Positions 15,574-24,534 of a stretch of DNA of 64,000 nucleotides are shown here, piece by piece. The notes beneath the pieces were generated by a model. The model did not search any database and was not told the DNA's origin. It worked only from the letters and a program-made list of their open reading frames with translations. The number at the start of each line of letters is the position of its first letter. Position 1 is the first letter of the stretch. This stretch comes from Chitinophaga varians. Its GTDB lineage: Bacteria; Bacteroidota; Bacteroidia; Chitinophagales; Chitinophagaceae. The stretch covers positions 868,001 to 932,000 of the forward strand of contig NZ_JACVFB010000001.1 in the NCBI RefSeq assembly GCF_014529945.1, read 5' to 3'. A program made the position numbers and the translations under genes.

Positions 15574-16791
15574 ATGAGAACAGTTATTTTTCTGCTGGCG
15601 GCCATCATTTCCTGCTCGTCAGTCAGCGCACAAACCCGTTACAGTGCCTGGGATTCACTGGCGATGACGCCTCCCATGGGATGGAACAGCTGGAACTTTT
15701 TTGAGGCCCGGGTAAGCGAACAGGTAATCATAGACATGGCCGACGCGATGGCGGCCAACGGCATGAAAGCGGCCGGCTACCGGTACCTTGTGATAGATGA
15801 TCACTGGGTGGCAGGACGTGATAAACAGAACAACCTCATTCCTGATCCGGTGCGGTTTCCGCATGGCATCAAATACCTGGCCGACTATGTACACGGCAAA
15901 GGACTGAAGCTCGGTATTTATTCAGATGCGGCGATGCTTACCTGTGGCGGTGTGACGGGCAGTTACAATTTCGAGGAACAGGATGCCCGTACTTTCGCGG
16001 CATGGGGCGTCGATTTCCTGAAGTATGACTACTGCAACGCGCCGGAAGATGTGTCTACCGCATTCAGTCGTTATGCCCGCATGGGCGATGCCCTGAAGAA
16101 GTGCGGCCGCCCTATCGTTTATTCCATCTGCGAATGGGGGCAACGCAAACCCTGGCTATGGGCCAGAGCGGCAGGCGGCCATCTGTGGCGCACCACCTGG
16201 GACAGCCGCGACGTGTGGGAGTCGCACGATACCAATCTCACCGGTATTATGGAGATATTCCATCAGCAGGAAAACCTGGCCTCCTTTGCAGGCCCTGGTG
16301 GCTGGAATGATCCGGACCTGCTCATGGTAGGCCTTTACGGAAAAGGTGCCTCTTCTTCTGTAGATGGCCGCTTTAAAGGATGCACCGCTACCGAATACCG
16401 CACGCATTTTGCGCTGTGGTGCATGCTGGCCGCTCCGCTGATGGTGAACATGGACCTGCAGCATATGACGCCGGAGGTATTGCAGCTGATCACCAACAAA
16501 CAGTTGCTTGCCATCAACCAGGACGCACTGGGTAAACAGGCGACCACTGTTTTAAAGCGGAACGATCTGCAGGTGTTGCTGAAACCTTTGCAGCACAACG
16601 ATGTGGCGGTATGTGTATTTAACCGGTCTGCCAACGCGCAGGCCTTTGAGATAGACCTGAAAAAAGAGCTGCATCTGTGGCAACCTTTTGATATCTCAGA
16701 AGTATGGAGTGGCAAACCGGTAAAGGCACTGAAAGGGCAGTTAAGCGCCCACGACTGTGTGGTTTATCTCCTGAAAGCAGGGCAAAAATAA
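15574..16791 (+). CDS. GH27 alpha-galactosidase (or beta-L-arabinopyranosidase), exported
   Basis: 405 residues with an N-terminal signal peptide (cleavage near VSAQ, or a lipobox at IISC). GH27 barrel motifs: TPPMGWNSWNFF, YRYLVIDDHW, GLKLGIYSD, the nucleophile Asp152 in DFLKYDYCN, the acid/base Asp210 in LWRTTWDSRD, and GPGGWNDPDLLMVG. GH27 members remove terminal alpha-galactose with retention; some act on beta-L-arabinopyranose, whose stereochemistry is the same. With GH51 nearby, an arabinogalactan-type side chain is a reasonable substrate. It begins a same-strand run of genes reaching 20923. Confidence 0.92.
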   Translation: MRTVIFLLAAIISCSSVSAQTRYSAWDSLAMTPPMGWNSWNFFEARVSEQVIIDMADAMAANGMKAAGYRYLVIDDHWVAGRDKQNNLIPDPVRFPHGIKYLADYVHGKGLKLGIYSDAAMLTCGGVTGSYNFEEQDARTFAAWGVDFLKYDYCNAPEDVSTAFSRYARMGDALKKCGRPIVYSICEWGQRKPWLWARAAGGHLWRTTWDSRDVWESHDTNLTGIMEIFHQQENLASFAGPGGWNDPDLLMVGLYGKGASSSVDGRFKGCTATEYRTHFALWCMLAAPLMVNMDLQHMTPEVLQLITNKQLLAINQDALGKQATTVLKRNDLQVLLKPLQHNDVAVCVFNRSANAQAFEIDLKKELHLWQPFDISEVWSGKPVKALKGQLSAHDCVVYLLKAGQK

Positions 16792-16884
16792 CATCGGTTA
16801 AAGTCAATTTATCTGTTGTCGTGCCTTTACAGAGATGCTACATTTATACCAGTAAGTTTTGACTTCCTGATCAGATTTTTTTGA

Positions 16885-17763
16885 ATGAATGCGAAACGTA
16901 TAGTGCTGGGGACAGCAGGCCTTGGAGGAGTGTGGGGACGAGTGGATCGTTCGGCCGCTGTCTGCACTATACTGACTGCGCTGGAAAATGGCATTACAGC
17001 CATAGACACGGCGCCGGCCTATGGGAACGCCGAAGAGATCGTAGGGGCGGCACTGCAACAGTGGAAAGGCCCTATGCCGGTTATCAGCACCAAAGCCGGC
17101 CGGCTGCGGTCATATGCCGCGGATAAAGCATATTACGATTATGCTGCCGCCGGCATTATGAACAGCGTCCATCAGTCGTTAAAAACATTAGGCGTCCCGG
17201 CAGTGGATGTTTTGTTCCTGCATGATCCCGAAGCGGTGCCGGAACAGGACGGCGATCAGGTGATCGCTGTGCTGTTGCTCCTGAAGCAGCAGGGACTGGT
17301 GAAAAAGATTGGCCTGGGCGGTAACATCCCTTTGTGGATGGAAGCATATATCACAACGGGCGTCTTCGATGTGATCATGGAGTTCAACCGGCTGAATGCC
17401 TGTAACATAGCGGCACTCAAAGACCGGCTTCCGCTTTGTCATGCCAGCGGCATCGACTACTATGCTGCAAGTCCGCTCAACATGGGACTGCTGGGGCGGA
17501 ATTTTCAGGCCTGGCAGCAACATCCGCCACAATGGCTGGGCAACGACAGGATTGCCGTGGCGCAACGTTTGCAGTTGATCGCCACCAAATATCATCTCCC
17601 GTTATCAGTGTTGGCTCATCGTTTTTTGCTCACGATTCCCCGTGAGTTCAGCATCGTCATCGGTGCCTCCTGTGTCACCGAGCTGGAAGAGAGCCTGTCG
17701 GCTTTCGGCGAAGGCCCGCTCCCGGAGCCAATCTATCAGGAAATACTGGATTGTAATCAGTAA
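16885..17763 (+). CDS. Aldo/keto reductase, sugar (L-fucose/D-threo-aldose) dehydrogenase type
   Basis: 292 residues, no signal peptide. The AKR tetrad is complete: Asp41 (AIDTAPAYG), Tyr46, Lys70 (STKAG) and His113 (FLHDP), followed by the C-terminal NAD(P)-binding part (IVIGASCVTELEESL). The short AKR form with YDYAAAGIMNSVHQSLKTLG resembles bacterial L-fucose / D-threo-aldose 1-dehydrogenases, which oxidise the sugar to its lactone. The dehydratase gene follows 10 bp later, then a symporter and a mutarotase, a gene set that fits non-phosphorylative oxidation of a deoxy-sugar. No lactonase is visible in the window. Confidence 0.85.
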   Translation: MNAKRIVLGTAGLGGVWGRVDRSAAVCTILTALENGITAIDTAPAYGNAEEIVGAALQQWKGPMPVISTKAGRLRSYAADKAYYDYAAAGIMNSVHQSLKTLGVPAVDVLFLHDPEAVPEQDGDQVIAVLLLLKQQGLVKKIGLGGNIPLWMEAYITTGVFDVIMEFNRLNACNIAALKDRLPLCHASGIDYYAASPLNMGLLGRNFQAWQQHPPQWLGNDRIAVAQRLQLIATKYHLPLSVLAHRFLLTIPREFSIVIGASCVTELEESLSAFGEGPLPEPIYQEILDCNQ

Positions 17764-17773
17764 ACAGATAACA

Positions 17774-18946
17774 TTGTATACTATTGATCATCAAATTTTC
17801 AACATCACCAGCGTACAACTGAGAGAGCTGGAACCTGCCATGGCGGTGACGCCTATTCAGGATGCGACCATGGGCCCTTTTCCGACTTTTGGCCTCGCAC
17901 TGATCACACTGGAAGATGAAAACGGCTTTATTGGCGAAGCGCCTGTTTACAGCAGTTATATCAATATCCTGGAAAACTGCCTGTTGCCCATCTTGCTGCA
18001 TAGCCACAATGTTCCCTATCATCAATTGTATCACCAACTGTACTGGTCCATACGGAACGAAGGTTTCAGAGGGCCGGCATCGGCGTTGGTAGGACAGATA
18101 GACCTGGCGCTGCATGACCTGGCGGCGCGCCGGGAAGGCGTGCCGTTGCATCGTTTCCTGCATGCTACGCGGGATACGGTAAAAATGTATGGCAGTGGCG
18201 GAGGCACCAACTATACGCTGGCCGAACTGGAACAGGAGGTTGCCCGTTTTATGGAAGCGGGGGTGGACTGCTACAAAATGAAAGTAGGCAAAGCATTTGG
18301 CACCATGATGGAGGAAGATGCGGCCCGCGTGAAATTTGTACGCAGCCTGCTGGGAAAAGATGTCCGGCTGGCGGTGGATGCCAACCAGATATGGAGCTGT
18401 GAGCAGGCATTGCGCTTTGCGGACATGATCGTCACAGCAGAAGTAGCATGGCTGGAAGAGCCGATTCACTCTGCTTCATTTGAACAGATAGGGATATTGT
18501 GCGGGAGTACACCGCTCAAAATTTCTTTCGGTGAATCCGAACGTACCTCCCGTTTATTCCCTACATTGGTGAGCATGGGGGTACGACATCTTCAGCCGGT
18601 GCCCACGCATCTGGGGGGCGTGAATGAATGGAAGGAAGTCAGGGACCTCGCGGCGAAAAGCGGTGTTGACTTTTCTTCCGGAGGCTATTCACTGTTTACG
18701 GCCTCGCTGATGGCCACCGCCGATCTGGCTTGTGAAGTAGAATACCTGTACTCCATTATGTCGGGACTGGAACGTTATTTCAGCGTTTATCCCGAATGGA
18801 AGAAGGGATGTTTTGTATTGCCGGATATTGCTGGTTTGCCGGTAAGGGTGGACTGGGAATTTTGCCGGAATGCGAATAAAATTATAAAACAATATTATTG
18901 GAACGATCAGAACGTCAGGAAATATTCACCTATTGTATCACTGTGA
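17774..18946 (+). CDS. Enolase-superfamily (mandelate racemase group) sugar-acid dehydratase
   Basis: 390 residues when started at TTG 17774, 10 bp after the aldo/keto reductase stop. A longer in-frame version from GTG 17642 would add a Ser/Arg-rich tail that is only a frame shadow of the upstream gene, and the first in-frame ATG would cut off the N-terminal beta strand (FNITSVQLRELEP). The C-terminal barrel has the KxK pair (Lys168, Lys170 in CYKMKVG) and metal ligands Asp202 (AVDANQ), Glu228/229 (WLEEPI) and Glu254 (SFGES). The usual His near the barrel end (PHG-like) is replaced by SSGGYS, so it may be a divergent L-fuconate/L-rhamnonate dehydratase-like enzyme. Substrate inferred from neighbours only. 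Confidence 0.82.
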   Translation: MYTIDHQIFNITSVQLRELEPAMAVTPIQDATMGPFPTFGLALITLEDENGFIGEAPVYSSYINILENCLLPILLHSHNVPYHQLYHQLYWSIRNEGFRGPASALVGQIDLALHDLAARREGVPLHRFLHATRDTVKMYGSGGGTNYTLAELEQEVARFMEAGVDCYKMKVGKAFGTMMEEDAARVKFVRSLLGKDVRLAVDANQIWSCEQALRFADMIVTAEVAWLEEPIHSASFEQIGILCGSTPLKISFGESERTSRLFPTLVSMGVRHLQPVPTHLGGVNEWKEVRDLAAKSGVDFSSGGYSLFTASLMATADLACEVEYLYSIMSGLERYFSVYPEWKKGCFVLPDIAGLPVRVDWEFCRNANKIIKQYYWNDQNVRKYSPIVSL

Positions 18947-18956
18947 CCTTTAATGC

Positions 18957-20513
18957 TTGCCTGTGAATATATCGCTTACCGGTGTTGATGGCATTGTGCT
19001 GGTGCTGTATATCATCGCTCTTTTTGTATTAGGTTTTTTTCTGGGCAGAAACAGTGAAAAGGACATCTTTTTAGGTGGCCGTTCGCTGCGATGGTGGCAG
19101 ATCGGGTTCTCTATGTTCAGTGCCAATGCAGGCCCTATGATGCTGATCGGTATGTCGAGCCTGGGCTTTTCTCAGGGAGTGGTGGGGGCCAACTTCGAGT
19201 GGCTGGCATGGATATTCCTGTTGCTGCTCGCCATGTTTTTCCTGCCGCGGTACCTGTCGGCCGGTATCAGTACCATTCCGCAATACCTGCTGCATCGGTA
19301 TGGGAAAGGCGCTTATAATTTCCTCGTTATCTATAGCCTGGTCTCCATCCTGGTGGTATGGCTGGGCAGTGCTTTGTATGCCGGGGGACTGGTGATCTCG
19401 CAGGTATTGGGTTGTCCGCTGATGTATGCTGTGGCGCTGATTGCGCTGATTGCCACCAGCTACACGGCTGTGGGCGGTTTCAGGGCGGTAGTCCGCACCG
19501 GGATTTTTCAGTCGGTCATCATCATCGTTTCGTCACTGATATTGACCATACTCGCCTTCAACAGCATGATCAAAAGCGGCGCCGCACAACACGAGGTGCC
19601 GCGGAATTTCTGGAAGCTGCTGCATGGCGCCGATGACCGGGAATACTCGTGGATGGCCATTCTGGCGGGTTATCCGGTGGTCGCTATTTACTATTGGTGT
19701 GCTGATCAGACCATTGTGCAGAAACTGCTGGGGGCAAAAGACCTGCGGGAAGGACAGTATGGTGCGCTGTTTATTGCAGCGCTGAAGATGATCACGCCAT
19801 TCATTTTCCTGCTGCCGGGTATTATCTGTTTTATTTTATACCGTGATATCACCACGGCCGACAATGCATATATCACGCTGGTACAACAGCTGATGCCGGA
19901 CGGTTTTCGGGGCCTCTGTTTCGCCGCGCTGATTGCCGCGCTGATAGACACGGTATCGTCCGGACTCAATTCTTTCAGCACCGTATTTACGCTGGACGTG
20001 GTGGCGCAGTTCCGAACGATGGATGAAACGCGCCGTCTGCGTACGGGCCGGTGGATGACGGTACTGGCTTCGTTGCTGGCGATCGGCATCGCCGCTATGT
20101 TCCAATACTCTGGCAAAGGGCTGTTTGAAATTACGCAGGGCATGGTGTCCATCCTTGCGCCGCCGTTGTCGGTGGTATTTTTGGCGTCCATCTTCTGGAA
20201 ACGGACGAATAGCCAGGCGGTAGTGACGGTGTTGTACGGGGGCGGGTCGGTGTGTTTGCTGATCGGCGTGTGTTATTTATTGAACTATCCGTATAAAGGC
20301 TTCTGGCCTCATTTCCTGTTGTTATCGGTATATCTTTTTATCGGGTTGGCCTTGTTGATCGTGGTCGTATCAGGGCTGACGCCACCATCGCCTGCGGAGG
20401 AAGATAAACCGGCGTTTGTCGCCGCGGCGGGAAACCGGCTGTCGCGCAGGGTATGGGCCGGATGGGCAGTGTTGGCGGTTGTTATGTTGATAATTTATTT
20501 TTTATTAAAATGA
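18957..20513 (+). CDS. Sodium:solute symporter (SSS family)
   Basis: 518 residues, a polytopic inner-membrane protein with about 13 hydrophobic segments. SSS features: an N-terminal segment, then GGRSLRWWQIGFSMFSANAGP (the unwound TM1 region), GSALYAGGLVISQVLG, YTAVGGFRAVVRTG (family signature GG-AV--T), YYWCADQTIVQ and ALIDTVSSGLNSFSTVF. SSS transporters move sugars, sialic acid, proline or vitamins with sodium. Here it likely imports the monosaccharide used by the two enzymes upstream. Translation probably begins at TTG 18957 or GTG 18963, about 10-15 bp after the dehydratase stop. Its TGA overlaps the ATG of the mutarotase gene. Confidence 0.92.
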   Translation: MPVNISLTGVDGIVLVLYIIALFVLGFFLGRNSEKDIFLGGRSLRWWQIGFSMFSANAGPMMLIGMSSLGFSQGVVGANFEWLAWIFLLLLAMFFLPRYLSAGISTIPQYLLHRYGKGAYNFLVIYSLVSILVVWLGSALYAGGLVISQVLGCPLMYAVALIALIATSYTAVGGFRAVVRTGIFQSVIIIVSSLILTILAFNSMIKSGAAQHEVPRNFWKLLHGADDREYSWMAILAGYPVVAIYYWCADQTIVQKLLGAKDLREGQYGALFIAALKMITPFIFLLPGIICFILYRDITTADNAYITLVQQLMPDGFRGLCFAALIAALIDTVSSGLNSFSTVFTLDVVAQFRTMDETRRLRTGRWMTVLASLLAIGIAAMFQYSGKGLFEITQGMVSILAPPLSVVFLASIFWKRTNSQAVVTVLYGGGSVCLLIGVCYLLNYPYKGFWPHFLLLSVYLFIGLALLIVVVSGLTPPSPAEEDKPAFVAAAGNRLSRRVWAGWAVLAVVMLIIYFLLK

Positions 20514-20923
20514 TGAACAGAATTGTTTGCCTGTTTTTGCTCGCATGCGCCATGGCATGCAGTAATGGTAAATCCATCAAAACAGAAGAGAAAGTTTTCG
20601 TGGTTAATATTGTGCCGCAGGAAGATAAGCTGCAGGAGTACCTGCGTTATCATCAACACATATGGCCCGAGGTGGAAGCTGGTTTCAAAAAAGCAGGATA
20701 TCAACAGATCACGTTATATCGCTATAAATATTTACTGGTGATGAAGATTGTGGTGCCGGTGGGAGCAGACCTGCAACAGATGGGCAAAACAGCCGAGGCC
20801 TACAGCCCGCGCTGTGCGGAGTGGAACCGCCTGATGGGCGGATACCAGGTAGGCGTACCGGGTACGGCGCAGGGAGAAACCTGGGTGGAAGCTACGCCTT
20901 TCTATGAATTCAGGAAGGAATAG
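20510..20923 (+). CDS. RhaM-type (L-rhamnose/L-fucose) mutarotase, lipoprotein form
   Basis: 137 residues from ATG 20510, overlapping the symporter stop (ATGA). RhaM proteins interconvert the alpha and beta anomers of L-rhamnose; catalytic Tyr and His sit in the motif seen here as YLRYHQHIWPEVE. The family body is present to the end (EWNRLM, ETWVEATPFYEF). Unlike the cytosolic 104-residue E. coli enzyme, this copy has a lipoprotein signal with lipobox MAC (Cys17), so the mutarotation would occur in the periplasm, before import by the adjacent symporter. It overlaps the convergent AraC gene by 14 bp. Confidence 0.88.
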   Translation: MMNRIVCLFLLACAMACSNGKSIKTEEKVFVVNIVPQEDKLQEYLRYHQHIWPEVEAGFKKAGYQQITLYRYKYLLVMKIVVPVGADLQQMGKTAEAYSPRCAEWNRLMGGYQVGVPGTAQGETWVEATPFYEFRKE

Positions 20924-21791
20924 CTACCGCATGCTCGTTGTACCGTTTGATAAAATCGCGGGGCGATACGCCCTTAATATCCTTGAAATGTTTGTTGAAG
21001 TTGGAAATATTGTTATACCCGCTTTCGTAGCAGGCCTCTGCTACGTTGTGATGTCCTTCCAGTAACAGTTTGGCAGCGTGGCCGATCCGTACTTCTTTCA
21101 CGAAGTCAATCAACGTGCGGTTAGTCTTCCGTTTGAAGAAGCGGCAGAACGCTGCTGCTGACATGGGAATAAGGTCAGCCACATCCTGTAAGGCAATTTC
21201 TTCTCTGAAGTTGCTGAATATGTAATCAAATACCTTGTTGATTTTATTGGCTTCCCCAGAATTGTCCACCGCATTGAAATAGGGTGATGACAACACTTCG
21301 GCATATTCCGATTGTGCCAGCACATCCAGCAGCTGCAGCATCAGCACGGCACGGGTGAGACCCGACTGCCCAAGCATCTCCTGCATGAGGTTTCTGGCGG
21401 TGGTGATGGTGGGACCGGTAAACAGCAGTCCTCTGGAGGCTTTTTCAAAAAGTGTATTGAGCTGCCGGGCTTCCGGTTTCTCCAATAGCTGCCGGCCCAG
21501 AAAATCGGGGAAGAAATGAATGACCGTTGCCACCGTTGGCTGAAAAGGATCTACCGGCTGGTAATATTGCCAGCAATGTGGCAGGTAGCTGCCCAGCAAT
21601 ACCAGTTCCGTACCTTCAAAGTCACGGATATGATCGCCAATGAAACGTTTGCCGCTGCAGTTTTCAATCAGCGCGATCTCAAAATTCACATGTGACTTCA
21701 AAGCCGTATATCTCCTGATCTCCAGCATTTCTGATCTGATGGTAAATGACTGGTCCGGAGGAAACGTGAAGTTCTCATAAATGTACTGCAT
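20910..21791 (-). CDS. AraC-family regulator with N-terminal cupin domain
   Basis: 293 residues from ATG 21791 (an in-frame TTG at 21818 is less likely). The N-terminal half is a cupin-like sensor (HVNFEIALIENCSGKRFIGDH; LVLLGSYLPHCWQ). The C-terminal 100 residues carry both AraC helix-turn-helix motifs (IALQDVADLIPMSAAAFCRFF; HNVAEACYESGYNNISNFNKHF, then GVSPRDF). Sugar-responsive AraC regulators of this shape commonly control neighbouring sugar operons, so the oxidation/transport genes on the other strand or the divergent secreted protein gene are candidate targets. Its 3' end overlaps the mutarotase gene by 14 bp. Confidence 0.9.
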   Translation of the reverse strand: MQYIYENFTFPPDQSFTIRSEMLEIRRYTALKSHVNFEIALIENCSGKRFIGDHIRDFEGTELVLLGSYLPHCWQYYQPVDPFQPTVATVIHFFPDFLGRQLLEKPEARQLNTLFEKASRGLLFTGPTITTARNLMQEMLGQSGLTRAVLMLQLLDVLAQSEYAEVLSSPYFNAVDNSGEANKINKVFDYIFSNFREEIALQDVADLIPMSAAAFCRFFKRKTNRTLIDFVKEVRIGHAAKLLLEGHHNVAEACYESGYNNISNFNKHFKDIKGVSPRDFIKRYNEHAVAIPS

Positions 21792-21845
21792 AGATATGTG
21801 GCATACTCCCGGTGCCAAATTAATAAATTTTAAGTCATGATAGCA

Positions 21846-21896
21846 CTTTGACGGCTGATTTTGTCAAAGCAAAAAAAACATAGGTATTCGTCAAAT
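21846..21896. promoter_or_regulatory. GTCAAA-type inverted repeat in the divergent intergenic region
   Basis: CTTTGAC (21846-21852) and GTCAAAG (21863-21869) are perfect 7-bp arms 10 nt apart, and a further GTCAAA half-site lies at 21890-21895. It sits between the AraC start (21791) and the divergent gene (21951), a likely place for AraC binding. Confidence 0.4.
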
Positions 21897-21950
21897 AACG
21901 GGTGGTATAAAGATGACGCATAACGGATTTTTGTGTTGGTAAAATGCCTG

Positions 21951-24275
21951 ATGAACAACGATAATAACATAACGATACAGTCCCTGATCTTCACTTTGAC
22001 GTGCCTGCTTTGCAGTACGGCTGTGCTGCAGGCGCAGCAACCGGCGGCGGAAACGTTGCTCCGGCAGTTACATGGCTCCCTGCGATATAGCATTTGCCGG
22101 TATGATGGCACTTCTCTGCTGGCAGAACAAACATTTCAGGGCGACCGCCTGCAAACAGCCGGCGGCGACTGGCGCCTGCGGATGCGCACCACGCCTTTGG
22201 CCGGTGGCGCTGCTGATGTGGAGGTAGAATGCCGGTTGACACAGGGCGCCGTGGCGCAAAGCGCGGTGAAAATATCGTTGGACTTTGGCAGATGGAGCGC
22301 GCAGCATTATGTGTTAGTGCCCGCTTCCGTCTACAATGGCAATCGTTATCGTTCCATTGGTGACGGCTACAGTCCCGACTACCCGCGGGATATGTATTAC
22401 AACCCCGCAACGCCGCTAACGATTTCCAACAATCCGCGCTTATCCGTTGAAACAGGCAAACCTTCCGTGATAGCGCTGCAAACGGGGAATGCGGCCACAC
22501 CGGCCATCTGTTTTTATTCCCCGCAGGAAAAGAAAGGGTTCGTGTTGCTGACCACACAACAAACCAGGCTGGGTAACAGCGGCCTTGCCATCACAGAAAA
22601 CAGTGCAAAGGACAGTTGCTCACTGGCCATATCCGCGCCGGCCATGCGACAGCTGGCGCCCGGTTTCGGCGACTTTCATCGCAGCGGCGATCACGCGCCG
22701 GACTGGAAAGCCGGTGATGCGGTGACGATGCGTTACCGGATATATGTTTTTGAAGCGGAAAATATTCCTGCCTTGTTGCGCCGATTCATGGCGGTACGCA
22801 AAGAACTGAGCGGCCCCAATCAACCGCGGAACATACTGCCCATGAGCAAACTGCTGCAATGCGCAACAGACATTTGCCGGGGGAATTTTATCGAAGTAAA
22901 GACAGGCGCTTATTACAGACCGGAGAACAATGATGACTTCCAGCTGGGGTGGGTGAGTGGTATGATCAATACCTATCCCATGCTGGCATTGAATGATGAA
23001 AAAGAACGGCAGCGGGTAGCGAGGGAGCTTGATTTTATCACCAGCAAATTACAGGGAGAAAGCGGTTACTTCTACGGTGGTATCACAGCCGACGGCAAGT
23101 TGCGCCCGGAGAAAATGCATCCGGATTTTCCGGAATTACAGGCTATGGTGAGAAAGAACGGCGATGCCCTGTTTTGGCTGATGAAACACCTGATGCTGCT
23201 GAAAGCGCAGGGATATGCTAAGATGATCAGGCCGCAATGGGAACAGGCCGCCAAACGACTGGCAGCTGCCTTCGCCGCTACCTGGCAACAACACGGCGAA
23301 TTCGGACAATATATTGCTCCGCGTACCGGAGAAATAGCAGTTTATAATTCCACGGCGGGGGCCATCGTGCCTGCCGGCATGATGCTGGCCTCACGCTATT
23401 TTCACGTTACGGCATGGACGAAGATGGCAGAAAATGCGTCCGCCTTTTATTACCACCGCGATGTAGAAAAACAGGGTCTTACCGGCGGTGACTGCGGAGA
23501 TATTTCACAGGATGCCAACTCAGAATCAGCATTCGGTTTTCTGGAGTCACTGGTAGCCATGTACGATTATTCAGGGGAACGGCACTGGCTGCAAAAGGCA
23601 GAGACACAAGCCGCCCTCTGTGCTACATGGGCACTTTCCTATGACCCTGTTTTTCCGTCCGGCAGCGCTATTGGCAAGTTACAAAGCCATATGGCCGGCG
23701 CCGTATGGGCCAGCATTCAGAACAAACACGCCGCACCGGGCATCTGCACTTCGTCGGGTGACGCCTTGTTCAAACTCTTCAGGGCTACGGGCAACCACCG
23801 GTATGCCGACCTCCTGCGGGATATTCAGCATGCGCACGCGGAAGCCGTGAACATGCCCGGTCACATCACTACCAACAACCTGACCGGTTCCTCTATGGAA
23901 CGTATCCAGCCCAGCGATGCAGAAGGGAAAGAAAGCATCGGTAATTTTATCAATACGCGCAACTCATGGACGGAAACAGCCGGCATGCTCATGGCGCTGG
24001 AAGTACCGGGCATCTACATCAACACCGACAAAAAAGAGGCATACGTTTTTGATCATGTTACCGTCAAAATAATAGCCGCAGAAAAATCTGCTGTGGTGGT
24101 GACAGTCACCAATCCAACGACTTACAACGCATCGGTGTCCGTGCTGGCGGAAAACAACCGCCAGGCTGCCGTGCCGCTGCCTTACACCGCATTTATCACA
24201 TGGCCGCACGTCACCGTGAACGCAGGACAGACAGTAACGGTCCGGGTTACATGGGAAGGAGTGGCGGTGATATAG
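21951..24275 (+). CDS. Large secreted protein of unknown family, probable alpha/alpha-toroid enzyme
   Basis: 774 residues from ATG 21951. Signal peptide ending VLQAQ. I do not recognise the family. About residues 25-270 look like a beta-rich N-terminal domain. Residues about 290-690 are mostly helical, with repeated paired-helix stretches and the motifs DFQLGWVSGMINTYPML, GGDCGDISQDANSESAFGFLES and GICTSSGDALFKLFRATGNHRYAD, the pattern of an (alpha/alpha)6 toroid as in many glycosidases and lyases. The last 80 residues form a small beta domain. Acidic residues in GDCGD and QDANSES could be catalytic, but this is a guess. It is divergent from an AraC regulator and beside sugar genes, consistent with a glycan-active enzyme. 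It ends in a terminator. Confidence 0.8.
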   Translation: MNNDNNITIQSLIFTLTCLLCSTAVLQAQQPAAETLLRQLHGSLRYSICRYDGTSLLAEQTFQGDRLQTAGGDWRLRMRTTPLAGGAADVEVECRLTQGAVAQSAVKISLDFGRWSAQHYVLVPASVYNGNRYRSIGDGYSPDYPRDMYYNPATPLTISNNPRLSVETGKPSVIALQTGNAATPAICFYSPQEKKGFVLLTTQQTRLGNSGLAITENSAKDSCSLAISAPAMRQLAPGFGDFHRSGDHAPDWKAGDAVTMRYRIYVFEAENIPALLRRFMAVRKELSGPNQPRNILPMSKLLQCATDICRGNFIEVKTGAYYRPENNDDFQLGWVSGMINTYPMLALNDEKERQRVARELDFITSKLQGESGYFYGGITADGKLRPEKMHPDFPELQAMVRKNGDALFWLMKHLMLLKAQGYAKMIRPQWEQAAKRLAAAFAATWQQHGEFGQYIAPRTGEIAVYNSTAGAIVPAGMMLASRYFHVTAWTKMAENASAFYYHRDVEKQGLTGGDCGDISQDANSESAFGFLESLVAMYDYSGERHWLQKAETQAALCATWALSYDPVFPSGSAIGKLQSHMAGAVWASIQNKHAAPGICTSSGDALFKLFRATGNHRYADLLRDIQHAHAEAVNMPGHITTNNLTGSSMERIQPSDAEGKESIGNFINTRNSWTETAGMLMALEVPGIYINTDKKEAYVFDHVTVKIIAAEKSAVVVTVTNPTTYNASVSVLAENNRQAAVPLPYTAFITWPHVTVNAGQTVTVRVTWEGVAVI

Positions 24276-24321
24276 TGACTTAAACCTCCCGACAATTACA
24301 GAATAAAGCAAGAATGTGTGG

Positions 24322-24351
24322 CCCTCCGGGATTTCCCGGGGGGATTTTTTT
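24322..24351 (+). terminator. Intrinsic terminator
   Basis: CCCTCCGGG (24322-24330) pairs with CCCGGGGGG (24335-24343) across an ATTT loop with one G-T wobble, followed by ATTTTTTT. Confidence 0.88.
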
Positions 24352-24534
24352 GTGATAGAAAAGACGCGGAAAAATGGCCGAAATTATCGACCTCCCTATT
24401 GTAAAAAAATGCCGGGGGTAAAAGAACTTATTTCCGGCAAAAAGCACTAAATTGAAACCATCAATACAACCCTTTTTTATTTGTCCGTTACCCTATAGCC
24501 ATGCAAGCCCCTATCATTTGAAAAATCTGTAAAT

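Noticed and set aside
17642..17773. N-terminal extension of the enolase-superfamily gene
   Set aside because: It overlaps the aldo/keto reductase gene by 122 bp and gives a Ser/Arg-rich low-complexity tail; the TTG at 17774 fits the family start.
20453..20509. Upstream ATG for the mutarotase gene
   Set aside because: It lies inside the symporter gene and would bury the lipoprotein signal; the ATGA overlap at 20510 is preferred.
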